This document shows, in pieces, positions 1-10,606 of a stretch of DNA of 64,000 nucleotides. Both the position numbers and the translations under genes were made by a program. Position 1 is the first letter of the stretch. Each line of letters starts with the position of its first letter. The stretch comes from Sparassis latifolia. Its lineage: Eukaryota > Basidiomycota > Agaricomycetes > Polyporales > Sparassidaceae. Location: contig CM031558.1 in assembly GCA_018466975.1 (NCBI GenBank), positions 3,038,001-3,102,000 on the forward strand, written 5' to 3'. The notes beneath the pieces were generated by a model. The model did no database searches and was not told the DNA's origin. It saw only the letters and a program-made list of their open reading frames with translations.

Positions 1-529
1 TGACCGAAGTTAGTGAATATGATTGATTGAAATAAAGCGAAGCTGACTTTATTTTTTGCGGTGGAATGACCCTGCGGTGCCTCCTCCAAACAATCCTTAA
101 TCATGTCTGCCATCGTGTCGAGGGAGGGACGCGACGCGTGATTTGAGGGCGTGGGTGTCGGTCCTTTGTTGGATCGAACTGGGATGATTTAGATGTACGC
201 CAGTTGAGTAAACAAATGCGGGGATACATACAGGCTCGGACGTAGTGGTCGAAATACATCTTCCCGAGTTGAACTAGCGCCTTTTTGTCTTTGCACGATA
301 TGACTTGCTTGTAAACGGCGACCCGTGCACCGATATTCGGGCCATAACAAAGAAGGTAGCCGAGAATGCGACAAAAAATCATTTGCTCTTTGGAGTTTTG
401 TGCAGGGCTGGCGTCGGCCTCGATCTCCTCCTCGAGGCGCAAACATATCTGATAGGCACTGTTGAGGTGCGGGAATTGCTCGGAATGGCACTGTAAATCC
501 TCTGGGAGCTCTCTAGGAAGCTTGCTCAT
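1..529 (-). CDS. HNH-endonuclease-domain family protein, N-terminal part (cut by window start)
   Basis: Exon 1 runs 529-232 and starts at ATG 529. A 53-nt intron (179-231, GTATGT..CCCAG) follows, and exon 2 runs from 178 off the window. Joined, the frame reads about 159 residues. The pattern matches the N-terminal region I know from Agaricomycete HNH-domain proteins: a helical segment with RILGYLL, then YFDHYVRAF, then NKGPTPTPSNHASRPS. The splice falls exactly inside the conserved YVRAF/RSNKG stretch, which supports both intron and family. The HNH catalytic part would lie beyond the window, so nuclease activity is not shown here. These proteins are numerous in basidiomycetes and their cellular role is unknown to me. 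Confidence 0.7.
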
Positions 530-1700
530 TGTCGCAGATGAAGGACTTGGATGGGTGGTAAGGGCCTGATCTACGAGTCCCCAGCCTACCGTGGGCCGCC
601 ACGCTCAATTGATGGACAAGAGGTCAGATAGTCGCATATAACTCACCAACACCGGGTCCGCCTCGGTACACCGCCAACTGTGTTCAGGCCGATTGTTCCA
701 TGGTTGGATTGCATCACATACGTGACAGACGCGTTTCATGTCACGCTGCTCGCCCGAGTACGTGTCAGTTCGTATAGGTACACCAATGTCAGTCCGTTCC
801 GCCAACCTCTCATAGGACTGATTTTGTAGTCTGGCTTTGGGAGACTAGGTACACCACGGAATTTATGCCTTGGCTACACACTATACTTCAAGGTCGTTCA
901 AATTCGTGTCCCGCAGAGTGAAGAATATAGTGCTCTCCCGTCGTTCGGCATGCCTTGAGTCCTCTTTCCGCGATCTCGCGATTCTCGTCGTTTCAACCAG
1001 TTGGCTAGTGTCTGTTCCCATGGCTTCTCATGCACACCCATGGTCAGGAGCAGCTTTTCCAATTTCAGCTCTCAGCATCCGTCTCTTGTTGGAATTCCTA
1101 TGTGCGAGCATCTGTTGCATCATCTGAGATCAACGCAGCACAACAGCTTATCCCCGAGGCTCTCCAACGAAGAGAGCCACCTCGCGCCAACTTCACTCTA
1201 GCTCTCTTTGCAATGGGATCACTGCAGGTCAAAGAGTCGCCGCGCCACTTTGGCAGGCTCGCTTGCAGTGGCGCGGTAGCTAGGACCTCTATCTTTCTGT
1301 GCACTTCTGGTGCAGCGACCATTCACAAGGTTGCCGCACCAAATTTTTCGGGCTCACCTCAAGTGGCAGGGTATTTAGTACCTCTATCTCTCGGTGCACT
1401 TCTGGTACAGCCGCCAATTGCCGCTGCCTAAACACCAAGTGACTCCCGACATAAGCAGTGAAACGGTTTAATGCATGTCGTTCGACTCCGTTCCAGGCGA
1501 GCTCATTCCCATTGTTGTTGTTCTTGACCTCTCGGCGTCGTTTCTTGGGGTTGATAATCATAGAGGTATATAGAACCCTTTATCCCTCGATTCCACCCCC
1601 TCAATTATTTATCTAACCCTGACTCAGTGATGGAAACCGATTGTTGGAATGACAGAGACCTCCAGCAGCAACAACTGTAAAGAGTTGACTCAAGACACAT
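530..1700. other. Intergenic, no supported gene
   Basis: Short overlapping frames on both strands show no family pattern and no splice-supported continuity. The only structure seen is an imperfect direct repeat of about 40 bp at 1281-1320 and 1376-1415 (both contain ACCTCTATCT and GCACTTCTGG). Confidence 0.5.
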
Positions 1701-2268
1701 GTGCTGTCGATGTTAGGCCTTCCCTTCCTCCCGTTCGTACCTGCGTATGCATTCCTCTTGACTCGCCAAGCTGAAGCTGGACTGTTTTACAGAGATGCAC
1801 GTTCTGCGGACGGCGTGGTCACCCAGGAATTTACTCACGCGATCAGTATTTTCCTGGCAATCTGGTGGTACATTCGACCGCTCTCGAGTCCTCAGAAACT
1901 CAACTGATTATTTTGTTTCCAGCTTATTACCACGGTCTTCTTGTAAGTCTTCTAAAGCGGTTATAGGTCTTCGAGCACAGCTTACCTTCGTCTCCTACAG
2001 CATCGGATCCCTACCTACCACACTGCCCATCGCGTTCGTGCTCCAATTCTCGACCATTCTCGCTCTTGCCTGTCTCTCGGCGAACTGCTTCAGGTACGCC
2101 ACCTCCCCATTTCTCAACTCAATACTGGCGACTTGTGGCGCAGGGCTTCCCAGTCTAAACACGGCCGGCGGGGTCATCGGGCTCGTCGCCTCGTACTACG
2201 GCGCGATTTCCAGGTTCTATTTACGCCGGAAGACTTTCAAAGCGATCCGCGTGCCAAGATCGACCTAA
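1701..2268 (+). pseudogene. Possible relic of a GPR1/FUN34/YaaH-type (acetate) transporter
   Basis: Two hydrophobic stretches are visible. The first (about 1810-1890) contains TQEFTHAISIFLAIWWYI. The second (about 2120-2200) contains LNTAGGVIGLVASYYGA. Their spacing and flavour resemble transmembrane helices 4 and 6 of the ATO acetate-transporter family. An intron-like segment (2093-2144) lies between hydrophobic frames, but I could not join the frames into one open product. Hence it is called a relic. The assignment rests on weak similarity from memory; it could be an unrelated membrane protein fragment. Confidence 0.25.
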
Positions 2269-2617
2269 CATATGACCCTTGAGTAGGAGAATGGATGAAT
2301 CGAGGTGGTCGTTGCTACAAGCTAGCCTGAATTGGGCGTTTGGCGCTCGTGTCTGATTGTCATGGTCTTTATTCTGGAGTCACAGTTTCTATAGAATTTT
2401 ATCGGATTTAGATTCGCGGTAGAGTGTCTTGCTATTGTGCATAATTCGTGGCTAGTCTCACGGATGCATATGCCACTCTGACTTTGGCGCCTGTGCCGCG
2501 CGGGGAACCCAATAGGCGCTTGTGTTAGAATAATAATATTTAAATTGCCGGCTCGACTTTGTAGCCATGGGACGCAAGCCTAGCCCGATCGGGGCTTATC
2601 GCTTACAATGCGTCGCC

Positions 2618-2965
2618 AGGACCCTGGATAATCCCCAAAGGTCGTCGCCAAAACCCCCGGACTTTGCAGTTTTCTGTCCGGACGGTTTTTGGCCATTTTT
2701 CCCGAGATTTGTCCGGAAATAGCGACATCCTTGCTCTGGGTGGCTTCCATTTTAGGTAATTTGTGGCTATTTTTAGCCATTTTCGGCTTTTCCCGGAGAT
2801 TTTCCGGCGATTTTTGCCCCAGAACAGCTCCATGTCCGGATAGTACGACGGCTACATGGTCCTTAGGGGGTCCATTTGTCCGGACATGGCGACGGCGTGA
2901 GGTCGATTTTCGCAAAAATCTGTCCGGATTTGGCGACGACCTTTTGGGGGATTATCCAGGGTCCT
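2618..2965. mobile_element. MITE-like element with about 38-bp terminal inverted repeats
   Basis: The left end 2618-2655 (AGGACCCTGGATAATCCCC...) is matched in reverse complement by 2926-2965, differing by small indels. The roughly 350-bp interior has no credible gene. It carries three copies of TGTCCGGA..., each followed by a GCGACG/GCGACA motif (about 2710, 2877 and 2920), and several GGCCATTTTT blocks. No clear target-site duplication was seen. A short non-autonomous DNA transposon is the simplest reading. Confidence 0.6.
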
Positions 2966-3123
2966 CACGAGCCCCTCCCCGCCCGCGATCATCGGGCGCT
3001 CCCTCGCGTCGCTAGACGAATAGATCCGCGAAGACCTTCCATATCGGGCTGCTTGTCCCATGAAGCCTCAGAATCGAAATTCGGCATGGGACGCGCAGCC
3101 CGCTGGGCCGCCAGCCAAAAACT

Positions 3124-3163
3124 GCGTGTCCCATGAAGTTGCGATATTCTTCATGGGACACGC
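3124..3163. repeat. Perfect 15-bp hairpin
   Basis: GCGTGTCCCATGAAG at 3124-3138 is exactly reverse-complemented at 3149-3163, with a 10-nt loop. Two further partial copies of the same word lie just upstream, TGTCCCATGAAG at about 3055 and CATGGGACGCGCA at about 3086. The stem sequence is therefore repeated four times in about 110 bp. Confidence 0.7.
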
Positions 3164-3774
3164 CGATTTAGCCCGAGAACCGCCACGTACTCGCTTAGAT
3201 GAGTATCTTTAGGTAATCTGGCTAGGAGCAACACATCCACTCAAATCCCGGGACTCCTGTGGCCTCGAAAAATTCGTAAAAATTGCTCGATTGTACGCTA
3301 TAGCACCCCTGTACATGTACATAAAAATCCCCACTCAAAAACACGCCGGGACGCCTCTGCAGCATGAACTCTGTCGCGCCCGTTCGACATCTAGATCTCC
3401 ACGGGCGGCGAAGATCCGATCAACATCCGCGGGCGGCGAAGTCCGATCGTTTAGGTCACCGTTTAGGTCACCGTGTCCCAGGACGTTCTAAAGGCTGCTT
3501 TACTCCTCAATCTAGGGCTGAAGTCAGCTACACATTAATATTGGTGACAACAACGTCGGAAGATGTTTTCCTTAGGTCAAAATCGGTCAAATGTTGGTTA
3601 CTGTTTTCCCTGAATCCAACCATCGTGGAATCCGACCGAACTGTGGCCATGGGTCAAACTTGTTACATACGCGGCGACCCGAAATTTAAACATACCACAG
3701 AACCCGTTTCAACGCTCTTTCCCATGGCCAGAATCTTTAGGATTGTACATTCTTCTAGGCCTCCTGCGACTGTC

Positions 3775-3802
3775 GATGAATCAGCTCCTGAGCTGATTCA
3801 TC
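3775..3802. promoter_or_regulatory. Near-perfect palindrome upstream of the MDR gene
   Basis: GATGAATCAGCTC and its reverse complement are separated by only 2 nt. The palindrome lies about 115 bp before the ATG at 3915 and about 55 bp before the TATA-like element. Its position is right for a dimeric transcription-factor site; that function is inferred. Confidence 0.4.
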
Positions 3803-3853
3803 CTTTCACCATATTGCGTCACCTCCTGAGCATCTGGATTCCCCACACTAACT

Positions 3854-3863
3854 GCATATATAC
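3854..3863 (+). promoter_or_regulatory. TATA-like box of the MDR gene
   Basis: GCATATATAC lies about 55 bp before the ATG at 3915, the usual spacing for a fungal core promoter. Confidence 0.45.
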
Positions 3864-3914
3864 TCTCCCGGAACGACTTGAGCTCGCCCTCATTTCAGAA
3901 ACTGCCTTTACACC

Positions 3915-5191
3915 ATGTCAGCGCAGCAGAAAGTGCTCTTCCTCCAGTCTAAGCAAGGGAAATTCGCGGTCGGAACGACTGCGGTACCGACCCCTGGCCC
4001 CGGCGAACTGCTCGTCAAAGTCGAGGCTACCGCGTTGAACCCTGTCGACTGGAAGATACAAGCTGGAGGCTTTATGATCACCGAGTATCCTGCCATTCTC
4101 GGTGGAGATGTTGCAGGCACCGTCGAAGCGATCGGCGAGGGGGCTACCGGGTTTACTGTCGGCGACAGAGTGTAAGTCGTGTGTAATACCACGAAATTAA
4201 GTTCTGACCATGTTGCTCTACTGTCAGGTTGTCGCAGGGCTTGATTGGACATCCTACGCATGCTACGTTCCAACAATACACCCTCGTCTATGCAGATGTC
4301 ACTGCTAAAGTATGTCTCCTAACTTGCCTGTGCATCTTGGTGTCTTACAAAGACACTTCTAGATACCGAGCAAGGTCACGTTCGACCAAGCGGCGTCGAT
4401 CCCTCTCTGTCTTGCAACTGCTGGGCTTGGTCTCTTCTATCCCGAGAACCTGCAGGCAAGCGCGGGCTTCTTCCCTCCTTGGAGGGAGGGTGGCCGCGGC
4501 AAGTACGCAGGCCACCCCATAGCGATCTTCGGCGGTTCTTCTTCCGTCGGGCAATTCGGTGCGTTGATCACCTTCTTGACGAAGCAGATGGATGTTGAGG
4601 CGCTCCCGCAGCGATTCAGCTCGCGAAACTCGCCGGGTTCTCACCTATCATCGCCACCGCCTCTTTGCACAACACGGAGCTGCTCACATCGCAGGGTGCC
4701 ACGCACGTCCTCGACCGGCATCTCTCTGCCGCAGCGCTGCAAGCCGCCATTGCCAAAATCACGACCGCGCCTATTGAGACCGTATTTGACGTGATCGCCC
4801 TGCAAGATACGCAGAACGCTGCGTACCAAGTCCTCGCGCCTCACGGCAAGCTCCTCCTGGTGCTAGGGGATCAGGTAGACCCCGCGCTGAAGGCGAAGGG
4901 CGGAGACAAGAAAATCATCAACGTATTCGGAAACACCAACGTTCCAGCGAACCGCCAGGCCGGGCAGCATTTGTATGCTCAGCTCACGGCGCTGCTCGAA
5001 GAGGGTGCAATCAAGGTACGCGTGTGCCATCCTGGGTGGCGGATTAATGCTGATGCTTTTCTGTGGTGTAGCCGAACCATGTCGAGGTGCTGCCGGGTGG
5101 CTTGGCTGGTATACCGGGCGGACTTGCGAGGCTGCAGGCCGATAAGGTCAGCGGCGCCAAGCTCATCGCGCGCCCACAGGAAACGGCGTAA
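3915..5191 (+). CDS. Zinc-type/MDR oxidoreductase (GroES-like, enoyl-reductase-type)
   Basis: Five exons: 3915-4171, 4228-4309, 4363-4558, 4612-5015, 5072-5191. They sum to 1059 nt and give 352 residues with one continuous frame. The N-terminal GroES-like half shows the family pattern [22 protein letters not shown], then GGDVAGTV and GDRV. The Rossmann half contains [19 protein letters not shown], the NAD(P)H-binding loop, followed by GATHVLDR. It lacks the Cys/His set of the catalytic-zinc alcohol dehydrogenases, so a quinone- or enoyl-reductase-like NADPH reaction is likelier than zinc alcohol dehydrogenase. The substrate cannot be told from sequence. It is likely cytosolic, with no signal peptide. 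It stands alone, with no linked pathway genes. Confidence 0.85.
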
Positions 5192-6493
5192 ACCGTCGCG
5201 CATCCAGGTTATTTTTGGAAGTTGTAAGAGCAGTTCGTACACCGTGAATCTTGTATTATCAGCGATTTTTGTGTACTAAGAAGTTTGTACGTCACACTTT
5301 GTTCTGTGTATGGACGGATTTCAGATTGCCTGCGTTCTTGTGGACCATCAGCAACGGGCATGTTGGTGCGACAAAGTTCACTAAACCTTCCTCCTATTCT
5401 GGAGTTTACTAGCCCGCCTTTCACTTGCATTATTACCTGCGCGTGCCCAACAATCTTCTCCTTGGAAGGCTTCCTGGTATCTCGTTATCATCATGTGAAC
5501 TGCAAGGCATATCTCCTCGAATATCTCCCGTCATTGGATTCTGAACGGGCTCGCTCCGCCTTGTAGGCGGGCGTTCGCTTGCAGATCGCTGGCATTGTAC
5601 TGGTGTCTACCGAACTTACTAACGATATTAGGCCAGTACGACTATTCGTTTCTAAGCAAACTGAAATGCTAGCGAGCAAGTATTTCGAAGATGGGAACCC
5701 GAACGTAGGAAGCTTTGGATGCACCTTGATCGCGTTGTTGCTATAGTTGTAGGCGTTAAGTCACCGGACTGCAGGCTCACTCGCAGGTCATGGGGCACGA
5801 AACACTTACGCGCCAAAGGGATTCATGAACTCCCATTGCACAGGACCGTCAATAAGCCTTACATAATACTCTCCGGGTGGGAAGGATGACCGCTGGTAGG
5901 CTTGCTGGCAAGTTGAATGATAGCTCTTCTCAGGGAGGAACAACGAGGACGTACCGGAAGGCCATTGGGGTATTTCCTTGGATCAGGAGAATCGAGGATA
6001 AAATACTGCTTTCTCTAGAATTTGGGCGCGATGTGTCAACTTGGAAGGAGGACGTCATGCGATTAGATTACATACTCCGATCATGTTTGATCTAAGCGCG
6101 CGTCTTCGATAATTCTGCGGCCAGACTGCATGCGTCTGTGTATGCGTCCCCTCGGATCGCGGGCATCTCTTGTAAGATAGAGCTCTCGCGGACTGGTACT
6201 GGTAGCCTACATTCTGGAGAATGCTCAGAATCATTGACTTCGTTCGCACCTTACGATTGGTAGTTTTCCCTCTGCTGCAATTTCCGCGGCCCTCAAATTC
6301 CTCACCCATAGTATCGTGAGCTGGTTGACAGAGCAAGAGTTGCCCAGAGTCACCTATAGTAGTTGTCATCAACGAACGAATAAATATCTGTGCGCAGCGA
6401 GCGCGAGGTCACAGAATAGGCTATCATGTATAAATAATCAGATTCAACGCTTACTGGCGTCACAAATGCGCGACGCCAGGGCAGAACACCGAA
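5192..6493. other. Intergenic, no supported gene
   Basis: Frames up to about 100 codons exist on both strands, but none shows a family pattern, intron-supported joining or a promoter-like context. Nothing else was seen. Confidence 0.45.
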
Positions 6494-7856
6494 CTATTCG
6501 GTGGGTGCAGAGCAGAGAGTTTCATGAATCGCCTCTCCAGCCTCGACGGACATCGCCACGAGCCTCCGTGCGTCACCAGATCCCTCGACCCTCCACCATG
6601 AATATTCGCACCTGGTCTGCCAGTCCACATGCGGGTAAGGCGTAGATTTCAGTGATATGTAGCGCAGCGAGGGACCTATATGTTTCCAGAGTAGGTCTCT
6701 CATCTGTGGCACGGTGTGCCCAAAGCCCGTATCCGCCACAGAGATACGGAGACAGTGGAGGTTCAACGAGGCGAGGAGTGGGGGTACTACGTACTAATAA
6801 ACCGAAAACCAGAGGTCAACACGATACCACAATCGCATCATCAAGATCGAGTGTGCTTACCAGCCATTCAGAAACAGGGACAAACAGTCGATCACCATTT
6901 TCAAGCGCTCTCATGGTATCCAACTCTAGATGAAGATACCTGAGTTGTGGAGAAAGCGCGACGAGGCATGTCCAGAATGGACGCAACGGGTATGCGAAGA
7001 TTTTCAGTGTGAGCATCAGGGGCGGGACGAACTGCAGTACACGCAGTGCTTGTACAATGCCCTCTTCTGTCATCGCGGTCCTGATCCAAGATGCGTCAAG
7101 GCTTACGTTGCGGACAGTGCCCAGCGTAGGGGAGAGAATCACATCCGGTGCGGGTCCCAATATCTCGCCCAGCCACACCTCCACACGGTCAAGATTTCGG
7201 AACGAGAATAAAACTGCGGGGATCTGAGCATACTGGAGGCTGAGGTACTCCAACGCCACGAAAGGCGCCGCCGGTTGGCCCACAAGCGTGTCATCTTCGA
7301 TCGTGATGTTGAATAGTGAAAGCGTCACTGCGTGTCGCAGAGTAGAAAGCTGAGAGAGATGGAGTACAAGCCGAGGATACTCCATAGGGCAGAGAAGCTG
7401 GACTTTCCGCGGCTTACTGCGCAGTCTAGGGAGCATCTCCCGCACATGCTCGCGAGCATCAAAAAGAGTGACGTCCTCGAGGTCCTCGAGGGCAGCGAGG
7501 GCAGTGCCGATCCGCGGTTCCGCCTCGATGAAGGTGTCCGAATGATGCATGTGGATCGACCGCAGTCTGAGAGCCTGCTCAAACACGTCCGCGAGGAGTG
7601 CTGCGTTGGGAACGTCGCCCACAGGAGCTACGATGACGATCGCGCGCAAAAGATGCATGCGGGTTTGCGGGCTGCTGAGCATGTATCTGCAGAATGCGGT
7701 GAGTTGGAGGCACGTCCCGAGAACTATGGACGAAAGTGCCTGAGGGAGCGCAATGAGATGGAGATGGCGACAGGTCTCGGACAAGCGGAGAGCATCGAGT
7801 GGATGGAGAAAAGAGGTAACAAGGAAGAGAACATCGTCGTTGAGGGACAGGCTCAT
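6494..7856 (-). CDS. F-box protein, family A, copy 1 (intact)
   Basis: The first ATG is at 7856 (MSLSLNDDV); the codons before it are not ATG-initiated. Exon 1 is 7856-6861 and exon 2 is 6793-6494. The 67-nt intron has donor GTAAGC, branch-like TTGAC and acceptor TTATTAG, giving 431 residues. Residues 3-45 form an F-box (LSLNDDVLFLVTSFLHP then LRLSETCRHLHLIALP), which would bind Skp1 in an SCF ubiquitin ligase. The remainder is leucine-rich with about 25-residue periodicity (for example LEDLEDVTLF, LRYLHLELDTM) and should present the substrate surface. The target is unknown. Homologous copies are at 13.1, 24.0 and 31.5 kb; only this one and the 24-kb copy are full length. Confidence 0.75.
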
Positions 7857-8154
7857 GCTGTCCAAGCGTCTGTTGCGGTCACCTCGTGGCAGAGGGCGCT
7901 GGTTTAGGCTCGCAAACTATTAGATAGGAAGAAAGAGTCGTTGCTGGAGGGGATCGTACGAGACGCTTGAGAACGTAGAGACGTGTTCGAGAGGTCGACA
8001 GTGCGCTAAGCGAAGGCGCGCAATGGTCTGAGTGTGAAACGACCGGAAGGGTAAATGCTCGCGAAATATAAAACTAGAACAACATACGTCTCTATAAGCA
8101 AGGCTTCAGCGCAGCGTGACACTCCCGACCGTCGCGCTCTAAACTTGAGCTTGA

Positions 8155-8215
8155 AGCTGGAAACGTTGAGGGACAGCAGGCTCATGTGCTGTCCAGGCGC
8201 CTGCAGCACTGTCAC
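8155..8215 (-). pseudogene. Duplicated start region of an A-type F-box gene
   Basis: On the minus strand, the leader ending in CTGCAGGCGCCTGGACAGCA and the codons for MSLLSLN match the 5' end of the A genes. The frame then leaves the family completely. It is only a promoter plus start-codon fragment. The same fragment is at about 31170-31210 in the right arm, so it predates the inverted duplication. Confidence 0.5.
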
Positions 8216-8239
8216 CGCGGCAGGCGCTAGTCGTGAGGC

Positions 8240-8660
8240 GCTTGTCTAACTTTCCTTCTACCGCGCTTTCAGGGCCATGTGCTGACGATCGGGGTTCGCG
8301 CTTCGATATCCTTGGGTATCTATGGTGTTGAAGTACCACGCATGCGCTGAAATATTATTGCAAGTGACTAGTGACTGGTCAAGCAAGCTGGTGAAGTGAA
8401 CGTTCTCGTCGGATAAGCCGGCCGCATACCTCCTGCCAAAATCGGCGACGCACCCGCAAAGGTGATGCGCTGGTCATCTGAAATGCACTCGACTTGCTTT
8501 TTGTCTGCATACCCCACTACTGACATAACCCTGCTCGCCAGATATCCAGTATACACATACGGTATTTATCATTCGTTGCTGGGTCTTTTTCTGGAAGTTA
8601 CTAGCTTGTTGTTCCGATTTCCTATACATTCTCAGGCTCGACTGAAACCTCAGTAAATAG
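8240..8660. repeat. Conserved A-B spacer present in four copies
   Basis: Non-coding-looking sequence between an F-box A gene and a B gene is repeated at about 13990-14410, 23400-23740 (inverted) and 30620-30990 (inverted). Shared words include CTTGCTTTTTGTCTGCATA and ACTACTGACATAACC. Frames crossing it are not conserved between copies, so it is more likely a shared promoter/spacer for the divergent A and B genes than an exon. Confidence 0.5.
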
Positions 8661-8943
8661 TAAGTGGTTGAAGATCCAATGGGGACTTCTACCATCTATA
8701 TTATTGTGCTCCTCTGGCCATCTTCTGGGTAACTTACGTCCCCGTGCATATCATGGAGATATCGAGCGACTTTCACCATATGGTCGGCAGACCACAATCT
8801 GGTGTAACTTGTATTGTTCCAAATGGAGGCCACTCAAGCCACCGAATCCCTTAAAGTTAAATGCGGTAGCCAGAGCAGCGGTCGACCACATCCCACATCC
8901 CTCAAACCCCGTCCTCCAGCACTTAGTAGTTCTCCACCAAATA

Positions 8944-9549
8944 ATGAATATGTTCAAGCGTTTCTTTTCAAAGGCTCACTCGAACGGATACGCCGCTCTG
9001 CGTTCTTATGAGGAGACGCCAAACCCTATGCAAGATATCCATATTCCCTTCCACACCTCTCTTCATTCCCTCCACGAACTGCCACGGTTGCCCGCTGCCC
9101 ATGTGCACATCGATCTCCGTCTTGCGAAGTCATTCGGTGGCGCCACAGCGTCTGACGAGTCCTTTGTTGTCCCTCCCATACGATGCGCCACACCGCACTC
9201 TTCATTTCTGCGATTACATATCATACCGGAGTTCCTCCGCTGGAAAACGATTAAAAGCGATGTGCAAGAATATTGTCGCTTGATCGGCTGGGGCGTTGTC
9301 GTCGTGCTATCGTGCACAGCAGTCGCGATAGCATGGTCGTGTTTTACCGTGTTCATAGGTGTGCTGGTTTTCCAAAGCACCCACTCGGAGCCTTACACTG
9401 GCGGTGTATTCCTCGAGGCAACTGCCGGAGCTTCTATCCTGGGTGGCGCAGCAGGATTGCCGCTGTACAGCAGTTACCCAATCGTGGTGATGGGTCCCGA
9501 GAGGAGGAAGGCGCCTGTTCGTGCCAATTTTTTTTCTTGCTTTGCTTAG
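8944..9549 (+). CDS. Family B membrane protein, copy 1 (C-terminally truncated form)
   Basis: The start is chosen at ATG 8944 (MNMFKRFF). Sequence upstream of it is in frame in some copies but differs between them, while the match begins cleanly here. The product is 201 residues. The soluble N-terminal half has a conserved FGGATASD..FVVPPIRCATP stretch. Two hydrophobic segments follow, about residues 115-142 (GVVVVLSCTAVAIAWSCF) and 165-185. The frame ends in APVRANFFSCFA. The 22.2-kb copy instead continues for two more helices, so this end is a replacement. I recognise no family. Likely a membrane protein of unknown role. Confidence 0.45.
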   Translation: MNMFKRFFSKAHSNGYAALRSYEETPNPMQDIHIPFHTSLHSLHELPRLPAAHVHIDLRLAKSFGGATASDESFVVPPIRCATPHSSFLRLHIIPEFLRWKTIKSDVQEYCRLIGWGVVVVLSCTAVAIAWSCFTVFIGVLVFQSTHSEPYTGGVFLEATAGASILGGAAGLPLYSSYPIVVMGPERRKAPVRANFFSCFA

Positions 9550-9695
9550 CGATTATTCTGCATCGGACACATGGCACGTTCCCTATTGTTGGTCTCTAAG
9601 GCGATTGTCTTTGTGCTGCAACGTGACGCGAACATCTCGCCGCTTGCTTTGTGGCTGCCGGAGTTGCTGACTGGCGTAAGCGCCGGGCTTTTGAG

Positions 9696-9704
9696 CTATA
9701 TAAG
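9696..9704 (+). promoter_or_regulatory. TATA box of small gene C, copy 1
   Basis: CTATATAAG lies 59 bp upstream of ATG 9763. It is preserved in the two other C copies (15451-15459; complement near 28796-28804). Confidence 0.6.
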
Positions 9705-9762
9705 ACCCTACGAGGTGCGAGCTTTCCTCAGTTAATCCCCCTCCTCCGCACTTCAACTAGAC

Positions 9763-9969
9763 ATGCAAAAACGAACTTTGTTATCCCGAGTCACCGCTTA
9801 TGAGCTCTGGACCTCATTCAGACAAACTCATCCGTGGACTGCACACGTTATCTTGGAATGGACGTGCGTTAGCTCGACTGTCTGTCTCTTCACTATCCTA
9901 ATGATTCCTTTTCTGCAGTGCCGGCACAGCACATATGAGAATGCGTATCAAGCGTTGTCTAGTCAGTAA
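9763..9969 (+). CDS. Small membrane protein C, copy 1 (68 residues)
   Basis: Single-exon frame MQKRTLLSRVTAYELW..., with one hydrophobic segment at about residues 28-51 (HVILEWTCVSSTVCLFTILMI) and a short polar tail ending YQALSSQ. Three copies (9763, 15518, 28735 on minus) keep the frame with only a few substitutions, and each has the same TATA box. The stop overlaps a GTAACT donor followed by a branch-like CTGAC and TTAG, so it could also be a first exon. I do not recognise a family. Confidence 0.45.
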   Translation: MQKRTLLSRVTAYELWTSFRQTHPWTAHVILEWTCVSSTVCLFTILMIPFLQCRHSTYENAYQALSSQ

Positions 9970-10013
9970 CTTTTCCGTGAGTTCAAGAACTGCGCTGACA
10001 TTATTAGTCTCAG

Positions 10014-10570
10014 ATGCGTTTGCGGGTTTGTATTATATGCAGAGAAATCGACGGTGCGGAGTGCGGCCGCTCAGCGCGTGACCTAGGATTTCCCCTCTTT
10101 CATGATCCGTATATATTGTGCGTCAGAGTCTTCTTTCGCTCACCGATACTGATGCCACTGCTCAACTCAGGTGTGAACAATCTATGTCTGACTCCATGGC
10201 AAATATGGCGGACGTCAGTGTACAGTCCCCGTTTGTTCAGCAGGAACACGCTCTTCCGGGTCGAGCAGTACCCTCCTCACGTAACGGAGGATTTTCCATC
10301 CCTGCTCATGGAGCACCATGGATTACGGATGTGCAAGCGCCTGCAGCACGCGGACCAGAGCATCTTTCGCTGTGCCACGCACCTCCCGTCGGCATTGTGG
10401 TGTTGTCCGATTTTGGGTTTTGGACGACAGGAGGGCTTACATCTGCTCGAAACTGACTGTTTATTGCAGGGTTTGTGAAGAGAGCTCAGGTTTTCGTCCA
10501 CCACATTCACAGTATTTCCCGCACAGAATGACAGATTCCCCTATGTACGTCCTTCACCATGTCTTTCAAT
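10014..10570 (+). pseudogene. Gene D, copy 1: unrecognised multi-exon gene, internal deletion
   Basis: The frame starting MRLRVCIICREIDG runs to PYIL. It is joined by a 50-nt intron (donor GTGCGT, acceptor AACTCAG, about 10122-10171) to CEQSMSDSMANMADVSVQ. Compared with the right-arm copy (28484-27922), about 41 codons between HGAPW and VQAPAARG are missing here. Downstream a further exon-like piece (VCEESSGFRPPH..MTDSPM) ends at a good GTACGT donor. I could not fix all splice phases. No domain recognised; rich in Ser/Pro/Gln. Confidence 0.3.
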
Positions 10571-10606
10571 AAGACGATCTGACTAAAAGCTACAGGATGA
10601 CCATGG

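Noticed and set aside
3364..4038. 224-codon frame crossing the MDR promoter and start
   Set aside because: It overlaps the well-supported first exon in another frame and has low-complexity Arg/Ser composition. A shadow frame.
7332..7907. 191-codon plus-strand frame antisense to F-box gene A
   Set aside because: Mirror of a GC-rich coding exon; it appears only because the real gene on the other strand avoids stops.
8668..8943. N-terminal extension of family B upstream of MNMFKRFF
   Set aside because: The frame begins with TTG, differs between copies and overlaps the conserved spacer. The shared protein starts at the internal ATG.
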